From Streptomyces toxytricini (lineage in GTDB: Bacteria; Actinomycetota; Actinomycetes; Streptomycetales; Streptomycetaceae), in assembly GCF_014649915.1 (NCBI RefSeq), contig NZ_BMTY01000025.1, positions 52,150 to 110,525 on the forward strand: a DNA stretch of 58,376 bases. Reading direction: 5' to 3'. Below, one piece after another: positions 17,401 to 23,285 of the stretch. A model generated the notes under the pieces. It saw only the letters and a list, made by a program, of their open reading frames with translations. It was not told where the DNA came from and made no database searches. Numbering within the stretch: the first letter of the stretch is position 1; each line of letters starts with the position of its first letter. Made by a program: the position numbers and the translations under genes.

Positions 17401-18529
17401 CCGCCACGTTCGGCACGCGCGCCTGGCCGCCGAGGATGCCCTCCGTGCCGACCTCGCGTGCGACGCGCGTCACCTCGTCCGCGAACGCGGACAGGGTGTC
17501 GACCATGGTGTTGATGACGCCCGCGAGGGCCGCCACCTCGCCCTTGGCCTCCACGGTGATCTTCTGCGACAGGTCGCCCTTGGCGACCGCCGTCGCCACC
17601 TGGGCGATCGAGCGGACCTGCCCGGTCAGGTTGGAGGCCATCACGTTGACGTTGTCCGTGAGGTCCTTCCACGTGCCCGACACCCCGCGGACGGTGGCCT
17701 GGCCGCCCAGGTTGCCGGCGGTGCCGACCTCGCGTGCGACGCGCGTCACCTCGTCGGCGAACGCCGACAGCTGGTCCACCATCGTGTTGATGGTGTCCTT
17801 CAGCTCCAGGATCTCGCCGCGCGCCGTCACCGTGATCTTCTGGGACAGGTCGCCCTCGGCGACGGCCGTCGCCACCTGTGCGATGGCCCTGACCTGGCTG
17901 GTCAGGTTCCCGGCCATGAAGTTCACCGAGTCGGTCAGGTCGCGCCAGGTGCCCGAGACGCCCTGGACGTCGGCCTGGCCGCCGAGGATGCCCTCGGTGC
18001 CGACCTCGCGTGCGACGCGCGTCACCTCGCCGGCGAACGAACTGAGCTGGTCCACCATCGTGTTGACGGTGTCCTTCAGCTCCAGGATCTCGCCGCGCGC
18101 ATCGACGGTGATCTTCTGGGAGAGGTCGCCCTTCGCGACGGCAGTCGCGACCTGTGCGATGTCGCGGACCTGCGTGGTGAGGTTTCCCGCCATCGCGTTG
18201 ACGGAATCGGTGAGGTCCTCCCACGTGCCCGACACGCCCGGCACCTGCGCCTGCCCGCCGAGCCGGCCCTCGGTGCCGACCTCGCGTGCGACGCGCGTCA
18301 CCTCGGAGGTGAAGAGGGAGAGCTGGTCCACCATGCCGTTGAAGACCGTGGAGATCTCGCCGAGGAGGCCGTCGGCCTCGGCGGGCAGGCGGATGCCGAA
18401 GTCGCCGTCGCGTACGGCGGTGAGCCCCGCGAGGAGCAGCCGCAGCTCGGGCTCGCCCACCTGGGCGGGCCCGGTGCCGGATCCCTGGGGCAGGTCCACA
18501 CCCTCGTCGGGCGGTGTCGCGCCAGCCAT
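14492..18529 (-). CDS. Hybrid histidine kinase with a HAMP array, GAF and receiver domains
   Basis: 1345 residues with no obvious membrane segment. Residues about 30-560 are a chain of HAMP modules in 92-residue repeats. A GAF-like domain (about 560-690), a long coiled coil, HisKA (MSHELRTP, H789), HATPase (GTGLGLSIS), a degenerate receiver-like region and a C-terminal receiver (ILMDVMMPEMDG, D1276; TKP) follow. The layout resembles the OsaA-type osmoadaptation kinases of Streptomyces, recalled from memory. The ATG has GGAGG ten bases upstream. Co-location with a SpoIIE phosphatase gene suggests that signals from this kinase feed the partner switch. Confidence 0.92.
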   Translation of the reverse strand: MAGATPPDEGVDLPQGSGTGPAQVGEPELRLLLAGLTAVRDGDFGIRLPAEADGLLGEISTVFNGMVDQLSLFTSEVTRVAREVGTEGRLGGQAQVPGVSGTWEDLTDSVNAMAGNLTTQVRDIAQVATAVAKGDLSQKITVDARGEILELKDTVNTMVDQLSSFAGEVTRVAREVGTEGILGGQADVQGVSGTWRDLTDSVNFMAGNLTSQVRAIAQVATAVAEGDLSQKITVTARGEILELKDTINTMVDQLSAFADEVTRVAREVGTAGNLGGQATVRGVSGTWKDLTDNVNVMASNLTGQVRSIAQVATAVAKGDLSQKITVEAKGEVAALAGVINTMVDTLSAFADEVTRVAREVGTEGILGGQARVPNVAGTWKDLTDNVNFMAHNLTSQVRNIAQVTTAVANGDLTRKIDVDARGEILELKTTINTMVDQLSSFAAEVTRVAREVGSEGRLGGQAEVEGVSGTWKRLTENVNELAGNLTRQVRAIAEVTSAVAAGDLTRSITVDASGEVADLKDNINFMVESLRETTRANEEQDWLKTNLARISALLQGQRDLKLVAESIMDELTPLVSAQCGAFYLAEESREGTVLQLVGSYAFPDGSRPTRFRLGESFVGQAARSKRPIAVDALPAGYLAVSSGLGQTEALSLVVLPIVVEGQVLGVIELASVRPFTQVHRDFLNQLMEAIGVNVNTIIANARTDELLGESQRLTAELQVRSQELQARQEELQASNAELEEKAELLAAQNRDIETKNLEIEQARQELEERAHQLSLASTYKSEFLANMSHELRTPLNSLLILAQLLAQNPTRNLTAKQVEYAGIIHSAGSDLLQLINDILDLSKVEAGKMDLTPETVSLARLLDYVEATFRPMTGQKSLSFTVHTSPEVPSELVTDDYRLRQILRNLLSNAVKFTEQGSVGLHIEPADEARIPEIVRRGGGPVLAFHVTDTGIGIAPQHLETVFGAFQQADGTTSRKYGGTGLGLSISREIAYLLGGAITAESTLGKGSTFTLYLPVAQPDFAVVAAADAGAPRELESRPEQDALEAGRAAADPASAPAPLQPRRLLVVEARPKGLLSLVAENAVGDLPHHADAAGRREVEIITTVGAQEAAATLATSPCHCVVLELDLPDGAAVGLLEEMERDPALQGVPVLAHSSRGTAAHDARLLRERGGSGLLELITGLDELRERIALHMGADRPGDVLPLAHRTDPGSPWDPEVDPSLAGRTALVVDDDDRNLYAITGILELHGMRVLQAENGRAALDALGTHPGIDVILMDVMMPEMDGYAATSAIRAMPEHSGLPIIAVTAKAMIGDREKSIASGASDYVTKPVDAGELISRIKRHLAS
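16950..18440. repeat. 276-bp tandem repeats encoding the HAMP array
   Basis: A 20-base segment, gccgacctcgcgtgcgacgc, recurs starting at 17171, 17447, 17723, 17999 and 18275, exactly 276 bases (92 codons) apart. The flanking sequence is also similar in each unit. It is a coding tandem repeat, not a CRISPR array. Confidence 0.9.
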
Positions 18530-18795
18530 CAGAACGTCGCCTCCGTAGAACGCCGGGCCGGTGGCCGGCTGTCGATCCTTGTGCGTCCCGCCCGCCCGGC
18601 GGCCGTCTTCGGCCGGGCGGGGTCAGGGCGCGGGCCCGTACCGAACCGGAGGCTACCCCACCCTCCATGGGATGGTAAAAGCCCCGGATCACGCCGTAAT
18701 TCCCAGGCGTGGCCGTGCATGGATGCTCCGGATCCGGTGATACGCGCAACACCGGGCGGCCATCGCGGCTGCCCTCCACCGGAAGGAGCCGCCCC

Positions 18796-19092
18796 GTGGC
18801 CGAGATCGCATCCCTGCCGTTGTCCGGATCGTTCGAGCAGCGCCGCGACCGGCCGCTGGACGGGGCGTGCCGGGGTGCGGAGGGCGGCGTCTTCGCCCGG
18901 GTCGCCCACGAGCCGGCCACGGTCGCGCGGGCCCGCGAGGAGGCCGCGAAGGCCGTCTGCGGCGGCTGCCCCGTGCGGATACCGTGCCGTCGCCACGCCC
19001 TCGCCGCGCGCATCCCGTACGGGGTGCGGGGCGGGCTGACGGCGGACGAGCGGCTCGTACTGCTGGCAGCCGCACCGCACCCGCCGGCCTGA
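18796..19092 (+). CDS. WhiB-like iron-sulfur regulator (Wbl)
   Basis: 98 residues with the four cysteines of a Wbl cluster at C25, C55, C58 and C64 (C-x29-C-x2-C-x5-C), a RAREEAAKAVCGGCP segment, and a C-terminal GVRGG turn followed by LTADER. The canonical turn is G[VI]WGG, so the tryptophan is replaced by arginine here. Wbl proteins bind a [4Fe-4S] cluster and usually act with the principal sigma factor. The GTG at 18796 is preceded by AAGGAG. It is divergent from the HAMP kinase gene across a 266-base gap in which I see no further gene. Confidence 0.85.
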   Translation: MAEIASLPLSGSFEQRRDRPLDGACRGAEGGVFARVAHEPATVARAREEAAKAVCGGCPVRIPCRRHALAARIPYGVRGGLTADERLVLLAAAPHPPA

Positions 19093-19232
19093 CCGGACGG
19101 GCGGGCGGGCCGGGGGCGCCGGGCCCGGTTGCAGGCCGCTCCCGGCGGCGTGACCATGAACGCGGCGGCCTCCGGCCGCAGAGCGGGGGAGCCCCTGCCC
19201 GACGCGGCCACCGCGCAAAGGGGGAGTGACGC

Positions 19233-19868
19233 ATGCCACGACGTACGCTGATCCACAGCCTGCTCGCCCTGTCCACGGCCGCCGCCCTGTCCGCCGGGGG
19301 CGTGCTCCCGGCGGCCGCGGCAGCCCCACCGCCACCGGCCTCAGCCGTCGCCCCGGCGGCTCCCACGCCGAGCACGCAATGGGTGCGGACGGAGGACGCC
19401 CCCAGCCGCATCTCCGCGGAGCTCCCCGGCCGTGCCAAGCCCGAGGAGACGTCCGTCCCCGTGGACGAGGGGGAGGCCGTCGCGGCCCGGACGTACCGGG
19501 TGGACCTCCCCGGCGGCGGCGGCGCCGGCTTCACCGTTCACGACGTCCCGGGCTGGCGGAACACCCTCCGCGAGTTCCTCGACGGCTTCCTCGAGTCGTA
19601 CAACGCCCTCTCGGACGAGCCCCTGGACGCCAAGGACATCAAGGAGACCACCCTGGAGGGCCGCCAGGTCCTCGACGCCCGCCTGGTCTCCGAGGTCCCC
19701 GGCCCGGACGGCATCGCCGGCTTCATCCGCCTCATCGCCGAAGGCGACCACCTGGTCCAGATCATCACCTTCGGCCCCGCCGCGGATGCCAACCCCCTGG
19801 GCCAGACCCAGGCCCGCATGGCCGCAAGCCTCCGCTTCCCCACCACCCCGCCCCCGACATCCGACTGA
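19233..19868 (+). CDS. Secreted protein of unknown function
   Basis: 211 residues with a Sec-type signal peptide: basic MPRR, a hydrophobic core to about residue 25, and a likely AAA-type cleavage site near residues 30-32. The mature part has a Pro/Ala linker followed by a compact alpha/beta domain (YRVDLPGGGGAGFTVHDVPGW, then LEGRQVLDARLVSEVPG). It lacks a lipobox. GGGGGAG lies six bases before the ATG. I recognise no family; it could be an extracytoplasmic binding or LpqN-like protein, which is only a guess from the pattern. Confidence 0.75.
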   Translation: MPRRTLIHSLLALSTAAALSAGGVLPAAAAAPPPPASAVAPAAPTPSTQWVRTEDAPSRISAELPGRAKPEETSVPVDEGEAVAARTYRVDLPGGGGAGFTVHDVPGWRNTLREFLDGFLESYNALSDEPLDAKDIKETTLEGRQVLDARLVSEVPGPDGIAGFIRLIAEGDHLVQIITFGPAADANPLGQTQARMAASLRFPTTPPPTSD

Positions 19869-19969
19869 CGGCCTCGGCGGCGGGTCAGCGGCCCCCTGCC
19901 CGCCCACCGGCCGGACCGGCGGCCACCCTGACCCGGTGCATGAACCGGCCGGAAGTGTGGCCTCCGACT

Positions 19970-19996
19970 CAGCAGGCACAGCAGGCGCAGCAGGCA
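19970..19996 (+). repeat. Three 9-bp tandem units (CAGCAGGCR)
   Basis: CAGCAGGCA, CAGCAGGCG and CAGCAGGCA follow one another, with a partial fourth unit. They lie just upstream of, and in frame with, the small membrane-protein ORF. Confidence 0.5.
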
Positions 19997-20022
19997 CAGC
20001 GGGATCACGATGCCGCCGGCCG

Positions 20023-20220
20023 ATGGCGTTCCTGCTGCTCCCCGTCCCGGCCGGGCTGGTCCTCCCCTTCGTGTACGCGCGCCGCGCGGTCGGCGTGCTC
20101 GCCCGTGCCGGCGGGCTGCGCCGGGCCGGCGGGCGGGCCCGGCTGCGCGCCGACGGCCTCCTCCAGGCGGCGGCCGCCGTTGCGGTATACGCCTGGGGCC
20201 TGTTGCACGTCCCCGGCTAG
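20023..20220 (+). CDS. Small membrane protein, 65 residues, possibly truncated
   Basis: Two hydrophobic stretches are visible: residues 2-20 (AFLLLPVPAGLVLPFVYAR) and about 45-62 (LLQAAAAVAVYAWGLLHV), joined by a basic loop. No good ribosome site precedes the ATG; a GTG at 19936 in frame is the alternative. Directly after the TAG stop the same frame continues into VNPAAFVVGLGAAACLFAA, which looks like another membrane helix, so the gene may once have been longer. The function is unknown and the support is moderate. Confidence 0.45.
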   Translation: MAFLLLPVPAGLVLPFVYARRAVGVLARAGGLRRAGGRARLRADGLLQAAAAVAVYAWGLLHVPG

Positions 20221-20275
20221 GTCAACCCGGCGGCATTCGTCGTCGGCCTCGGCGCCGCCGCCTGCCTCTTCGCCG

Positions 20276-20314
20276 CCCGGCCGGAGTCCGGCGGCCCGCC
20301 GGACTCCGGCCGGG
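20276..20314 (-). terminator. Long hairpin ending the macrodomain/UDG-ART operon
   Basis: A near-perfect palindrome with up to 19 paired bases (20276-20294 with 20296-20314). It begins 19 bases past the UDG-ART stop codon on the minus strand. Confidence 0.8.
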
Positions 20315-20332
20315 GCGGCCGTGCGGCGCTGC

Positions 20333-21946
20333 TCAGGACACGAGCGCCTGCTCTGCCAGCTCCGTCAGCTTCACCGTGCACAGGCCGCCGCGGTCCGCTC
20401 TCACGGACGTCACCTTCAGCTGCGTGCCCGGTGCGAGGATGTACTCCTCCTCGCCGGTGAACGCCGAGAAGTTGCGGATGCCCACCGCGCGGGCCGGCGT
20501 CACCTCGAACAGCGTGCGCTTGCCGCGGCTGCCGAGGAACGCCCGCGCCACGCCCGGCTCAGACGTGCACGAGGACACGCCCCACCAGGTCACCGTCCGG
20601 CCCAGCGGATACTGCCCGCGCAGGTCCAGTGGCACGCCCCGCCACAGCGGCTCCGTACGGGCCGGCAGGCCGGACACCGCCGAGAACAGCAGCCGCAGGT
20701 ACGGCAGGTACGGCGCCACCCTGGCGCGGTCCGGGGAGCGCAGCGCGGCGTTGATCTCGCGGTAGAAGGCCGACGGGCAGGTGTACAGGTACAGGGCGGC
20801 TATCGCGTCGGCGCCCAGCCCGCCGGGCGCCTCGTCGGCCCGCCGCTTGCCGAACTCGTACGACTCCTTCACGTGCCGGTCGAGGTTCGGCAGCAGGGAG
20901 GCGAGGGAGCCCACGGCGTCCTGGAACTCCATGAGCGGCGTGTCGAACACGCCCGTGACCGGCGGGAGGACGAGCCCCTCGTCCTTGACGCTCGCGAGCC
21001 GCTCCAGGTACAGCTGGTGCAGCTCCATCGTGGAGGCGATGAACGCCCCCATCCGCGCGGCGGTGCCGTCGTCCTTCCCGCCGCCCGGCGCGCCCTCGTT
21101 CCACCCCTTGCTCGGCAGCCAGTCGACCGGCTCGGCGCCCAGCGACGCCAGCGCCTCGTTCACCACGGCGAAGTGGTCGCCCTCGCAGAAGACGTCGCCC
21201 TGGGCGGCCGGGTTGGGGTGGTCGATGTGCCGGACGTCCACGCCCGGGTACTTCTTCTGCAGCCGCATGACGACCCGCTTCAGCGCCCGCGCATGGGCGC
21301 CCCACCACGCGAACACGACGCCGCGGTCCTCCTCGTCGGCGTCCTGCTTGGCCTTGAGGATCTCCTCGACGATCCGCTCGGCGACCGGACGCCAGAAGGC
21401 GGTGTGCCGGTCGGTCGGCTTCGCCCCGTCGCTGCTGGCGGTCATCGACGCGTTCAGCAGCAGCACGCCCTGCGTCAGCATCGCCTGGAACCACTCCGGC
21501 GGCTGGACGGTGTCCTTCTCCTCCAGCAGCGCCCGCACGTCGGCGATCGGCGTCTTCTTCCCGATCCCGTACTTCCACATCGCCGCCGCCTTGATGATGC
21601 AGCGGATGCTGACGACCCTGCCGAACTGGCTGTCCTTCCAGTCGTGGAAGGTGTTGTCGAACATGGCGATGCCGGTGGCGCTCTCGGGCCGCGGGTACGG
21701 GTTCTGCCCGAAGACGACCACCTTCCACTTGTGCGGCGGATGCGGCTTGAGCGCCTGGAAGGTCAGCTCGCGGACGGGCACGATCTCCTGGCTGCGGCCC
21801 TTCCCGATGTACGACGCGGCCTCCGGCTGCGCCTCGATGACGGGCTTCAGCAGCGGAAGCCACGGCTCACCGCCGCCCGTGAACAGCTCGGTGAGCCCCA
21901 GCGGGTCGTTCGGGTCGGCCGGGGCCGGGGCGTTGGTGTCGCTCAT
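20333..21946 (-). CDS. Fusion: uracil-DNA-glycosylase-like domain plus ADP-ribosyltransferase
   Basis: 537 residues. Residues about 60-270 follow the UDG fold order: VVVFGQNPYP (80-85, family-1 motif GQDPYH with Asp changed to N82), GVLLLN (N165) and HIDHPNP (H243). Residues about 380-530 form an arginine-type ADP-ribosyltransferase domain: YTCPSAFYREINAAL, LWRGVPL (R436), VSSCTS (458-462), then FSAFTGEEEYILAPG with E499-x-E501, giving R-S-ExE. The UDG half should contact DNA bases; the ART half should transfer ADP-ribose from NAD. The gene follows the macrodomain gene by 55 bases and shares its damage-type promoter. The start ATG has GGGAG ten bases upstream. Target and activity are unknown. 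Confidence 0.85.
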   Translation of the reverse strand: MSDTNAPAPADPNDPLGLTELFTGGGEPWLPLLKPVIEAQPEAASYIGKGRSQEIVPVRELTFQALKPHPPHKWKVVVFGQNPYPRPESATGIAMFDNTFHDWKDSQFGRVVSIRCIIKAAAMWKYGIGKKTPIADVRALLEEKDTVQPPEWFQAMLTQGVLLLNASMTASSDGAKPTDRHTAFWRPVAERIVEEILKAKQDADEEDRGVVFAWWGAHARALKRVVMRLQKKYPGVDVRHIDHPNPAAQGDVFCEGDHFAVVNEALASLGAEPVDWLPSKGWNEGAPGGGKDDGTAARMGAFIASTMELHQLYLERLASVKDEGLVLPPVTGVFDTPLMEFQDAVGSLASLLPNLDRHVKESYEFGKRRADEAPGGLGADAIAALYLYTCPSAFYREINAALRSPDRARVAPYLPYLRLLFSAVSGLPARTEPLWRGVPLDLRGQYPLGRTVTWWGVSSCTSEPGVARAFLGSRGKRTLFEVTPARAVGIRNFSAFTGEEEYILAPGTQLKVTSVRADRGGLCTVKLTELAEQALVS

Positions 21947-22001
21947 GGGGGAGGGGCTCCCAGGGGTCGTACCGGACGGGGAAACGGCGGGGGTGTCTGT
22001 G

Positions 22002-22679
22002 TCAGTGGCGAAATCCAGGCCGCGCCGGCGGCACGATCCGCACCCGCGTCGTGGCGGGGGCGCTGTCGATGTCGGTGAGCTGCCCGACGACGGTGCTGCG
22101 CAGGTCGTCATAGGAGTCGAAGCAGTGGTCGTTGAAGAGCGTGTAGCCGGTCCACATCAGGTTGGCGCACACCTGCGCCGGGACCCGGCCCGTCTGTGCG
22201 CCCATCCCGACGAGCGCCACCGACCGGATGCTGCCCGGACTGACCCGGTTCTGCCGGTGGACCGCCTGGAACGCGGCCGCGCAGGCGAGGGCCACGTTCA
22301 GCGTGTGGCCGACGTCCTGCGAGGACTGCTCCATCGTGGGCGTGGAGATCAGGAACCGCGGCGTCTGCGCCCCCGACGGCACGCAGACCGCGCTCCCGAC
22401 GGGCAGGCTCCCCGCGAAGCCGTCCCGGATGGCCCGCTGCACGCGCAGCTGGATCCCGGCGCCGAGGTGCCGCTTGATGACGGCGTCGACCCCGCCGTCC
22501 ATCCGGCCGCGGGAGTTGGTCGGGGTGACCCAGGCGTCGACGTCCTCGTCGAGGATCGAGCCCCGGCGGATCTCGATCTCCGGGGTGTCCGCGAACGCCG
22601 CCCGCCACGCCTGCACCACCTGCGCGTTGAGATCGGTCAGCACCACCCTGAGCCGGGGCTGCACACGGTTGACGGTCAT
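22002..22679 (-). CDS. Macrodomain protein, probable ADP-ribosylhydrolase (SCO6735-like)
   Basis: 225 residues with a full macrodomain. The first ADP-ribose loop is TPTNSRGRMDGGVD (52-65) and the second is GMGAQTGRVP (158-167), with SLPVGSAVCVPSG between them. Macrodomains bind ADP-ribose and many remove it from proteins or DNA. It resembles Streptomyces coelicolor SCO6735, which from memory is DNA-damage-induced and reported to remove ADP-ribose linked to thymidine. AAGGAG lies five bases before the ATG. The downstream gene encodes an ADP-ribosyltransferase fusion, so this protein is the obvious eraser or antidote in the pair. Confidence 0.88.
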   Translation of the reverse strand: MTVNRVQPRLRVVLTDLNAQVVQAWRAAFADTPEIEIRRGSILDEDVDAWVTPTNSRGRMDGGVDAVIKRHLGAGIQLRVQRAIRDGFAGSLPVGSAVCVPSGAQTPRFLISTPTMEQSSQDVGHTLNVALACAAAFQAVHRQNRVSPGSIRSVALVGMGAQTGRVPAQVCANLMWTGYTLFNDHCFDSYDDLRSTVVGQLTDIDSAPATTRVRIVPPARPGFRH

Positions 22680-22718
22680 GATCGCTCCTTCGGGAGGACG
22701 GCCCTTCGAACTCCCTCG

Positions 22719-22741
22719 AAACTACCTTCGACCACTGACAA
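22719..22741 (-). promoter_or_regulatory. PafBC-type (RecA-independent) DNA-damage promoter
   Basis: On the minus strand, TTGTCAGTG (22741-22733), eight bases, then TAGTTT (22724-22719) match the RecA-NDp consensus TTGTCRGTG-N8-TAnnnT known from mycobacteria. The predicted start site is about 34 bases before the macrodomain ATG. Three TCGA-centred 11-bp units (22705-22731) overlap its downstream side. Confidence 0.85.
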
Positions 22742-22805
22742 CGGGCCCTCGCCAAAGCCCCGGTGAACGGCCGTCACACGACCGCGGCGGTGCTCGGTCC
22801 GCGCA

Positions 22806-22842
22806 CCCGCGTGTGCATCCGCGCCGCGCGGGCACACGCGGG
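22806..22842 (+). other. Hairpin covering the ribosome-binding region of the VOC gene
   Basis: An 11-bp perfect stem (22806-22816 with 22832-22842) with a further 5-bp inner stem ends two bases before the VOC start codon. It would hide the initiation region in the transcript. Confidence 0.5.
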
Positions 22843-22844
22843 CC

Positions 22845-23285
22845 ATGACCGTGCAGAAGACACCCGTACTCGCCCTGGACTGCGCCGAACCCGAGGGCCT
22901 GGCGCGGTTCTACGCCGCACTGCTGGGCGGCGAGGTCCGGCCCGGCCCCGGCCCCGACGAGGTGGAGGTGGCGGGCCCGGACGGCGTCACGGTGGCGTGC
23001 CGCCGCGACCTGGGCTTCGCCCCGCCGAGCTGGCCCCGGCCGGAGGGCTCGCTCCAGGCGCACCTGCGCATCCGGGTCGCGGCCGCCGACCTCGACGAGG
23101 CCGAGCGGGAGGCCGTCTCCCTGGGGGCCCGCCCCGTGGCGACCGGCACGGAGGACGGCTTCCGGCCGGTCCGCCTCCTCAGCGACCCGGCGGGCCACTC
23201 GTTCGCCCTCATGGCGGCGGACCCGCCGGCCGAGGGCCGCCAGGACCCGTCCGGCAGCGGCCGGGTCAGCGCCCCGCCGGAGTGA
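22845..23285 (+). CDS. VOC-superfamily (glyoxalase-like) protein
   Basis: 146 residues forming one glyoxalase/bleomycin-resistance unit: LALDCAEPEGLARFYAALLGGE at the N-terminus and LLSDPAGHSFALM near the C-terminus, the usual paired beta-alpha-beta halves. The metal-site residues are not clearly complete, so it may bind rather than convert its ligand. The start ATG lies right after a hairpin and lacks a clear ribosome site. It is divergent from the damage-type macrodomain operon and overlaps the convergent VOC gene by 20 bases. Confidence 0.8.
   Translation: MTVQKTPVLALDCAEPEGLARFYAALLGGEVRPGPGPDEVEVAGPDGVTVACRRDLGFAPPSWPRPEGSLQAHLRIRVAAADLDEAEREAVSLGARPVATGTEDGFRPVRLLSDPAGHSFALMAADPPAEGRQDPSGSGRVSAPPE

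Noticed and set aside
17171..18294. Regularly spaced repeats that could be read as a CRISPR array
   Set aside because: The period is 276 bases, the repeats are in frame and the spacers are also similar to each other, coding for HAMP modules.
12830..19039. A 2069-residue open frame on the plus strand across the kinase and phosphatase genes
   Set aside because: It is an antisense shadow of the HAMP kinase, SpoIIE and other genes: in GC-rich DNA the opposite frame stays open. Its protein shows no domain pattern, while the minus-strand readings show full family motifs and start signals.
20333..21946. DarT-type (DUF4433) DNA ADP-ribosyltransferase
   Set aside because: The motif set is R-S-ExE of the ecto-ART type with a GEEEYILAPG loop. 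I do not see DarT features, so the DarTG label is not justified even though a macrodomain lies beside it.
22705..22720. LexA SOS box upstream of the macrodomain gene
   Set aside because: TTCGA-N6-TCGAA resembles part of the actinobacterial SOS box but lacks the GAAC-N4-GTTC arrangement. The PafBC promoter match explains damage control better.
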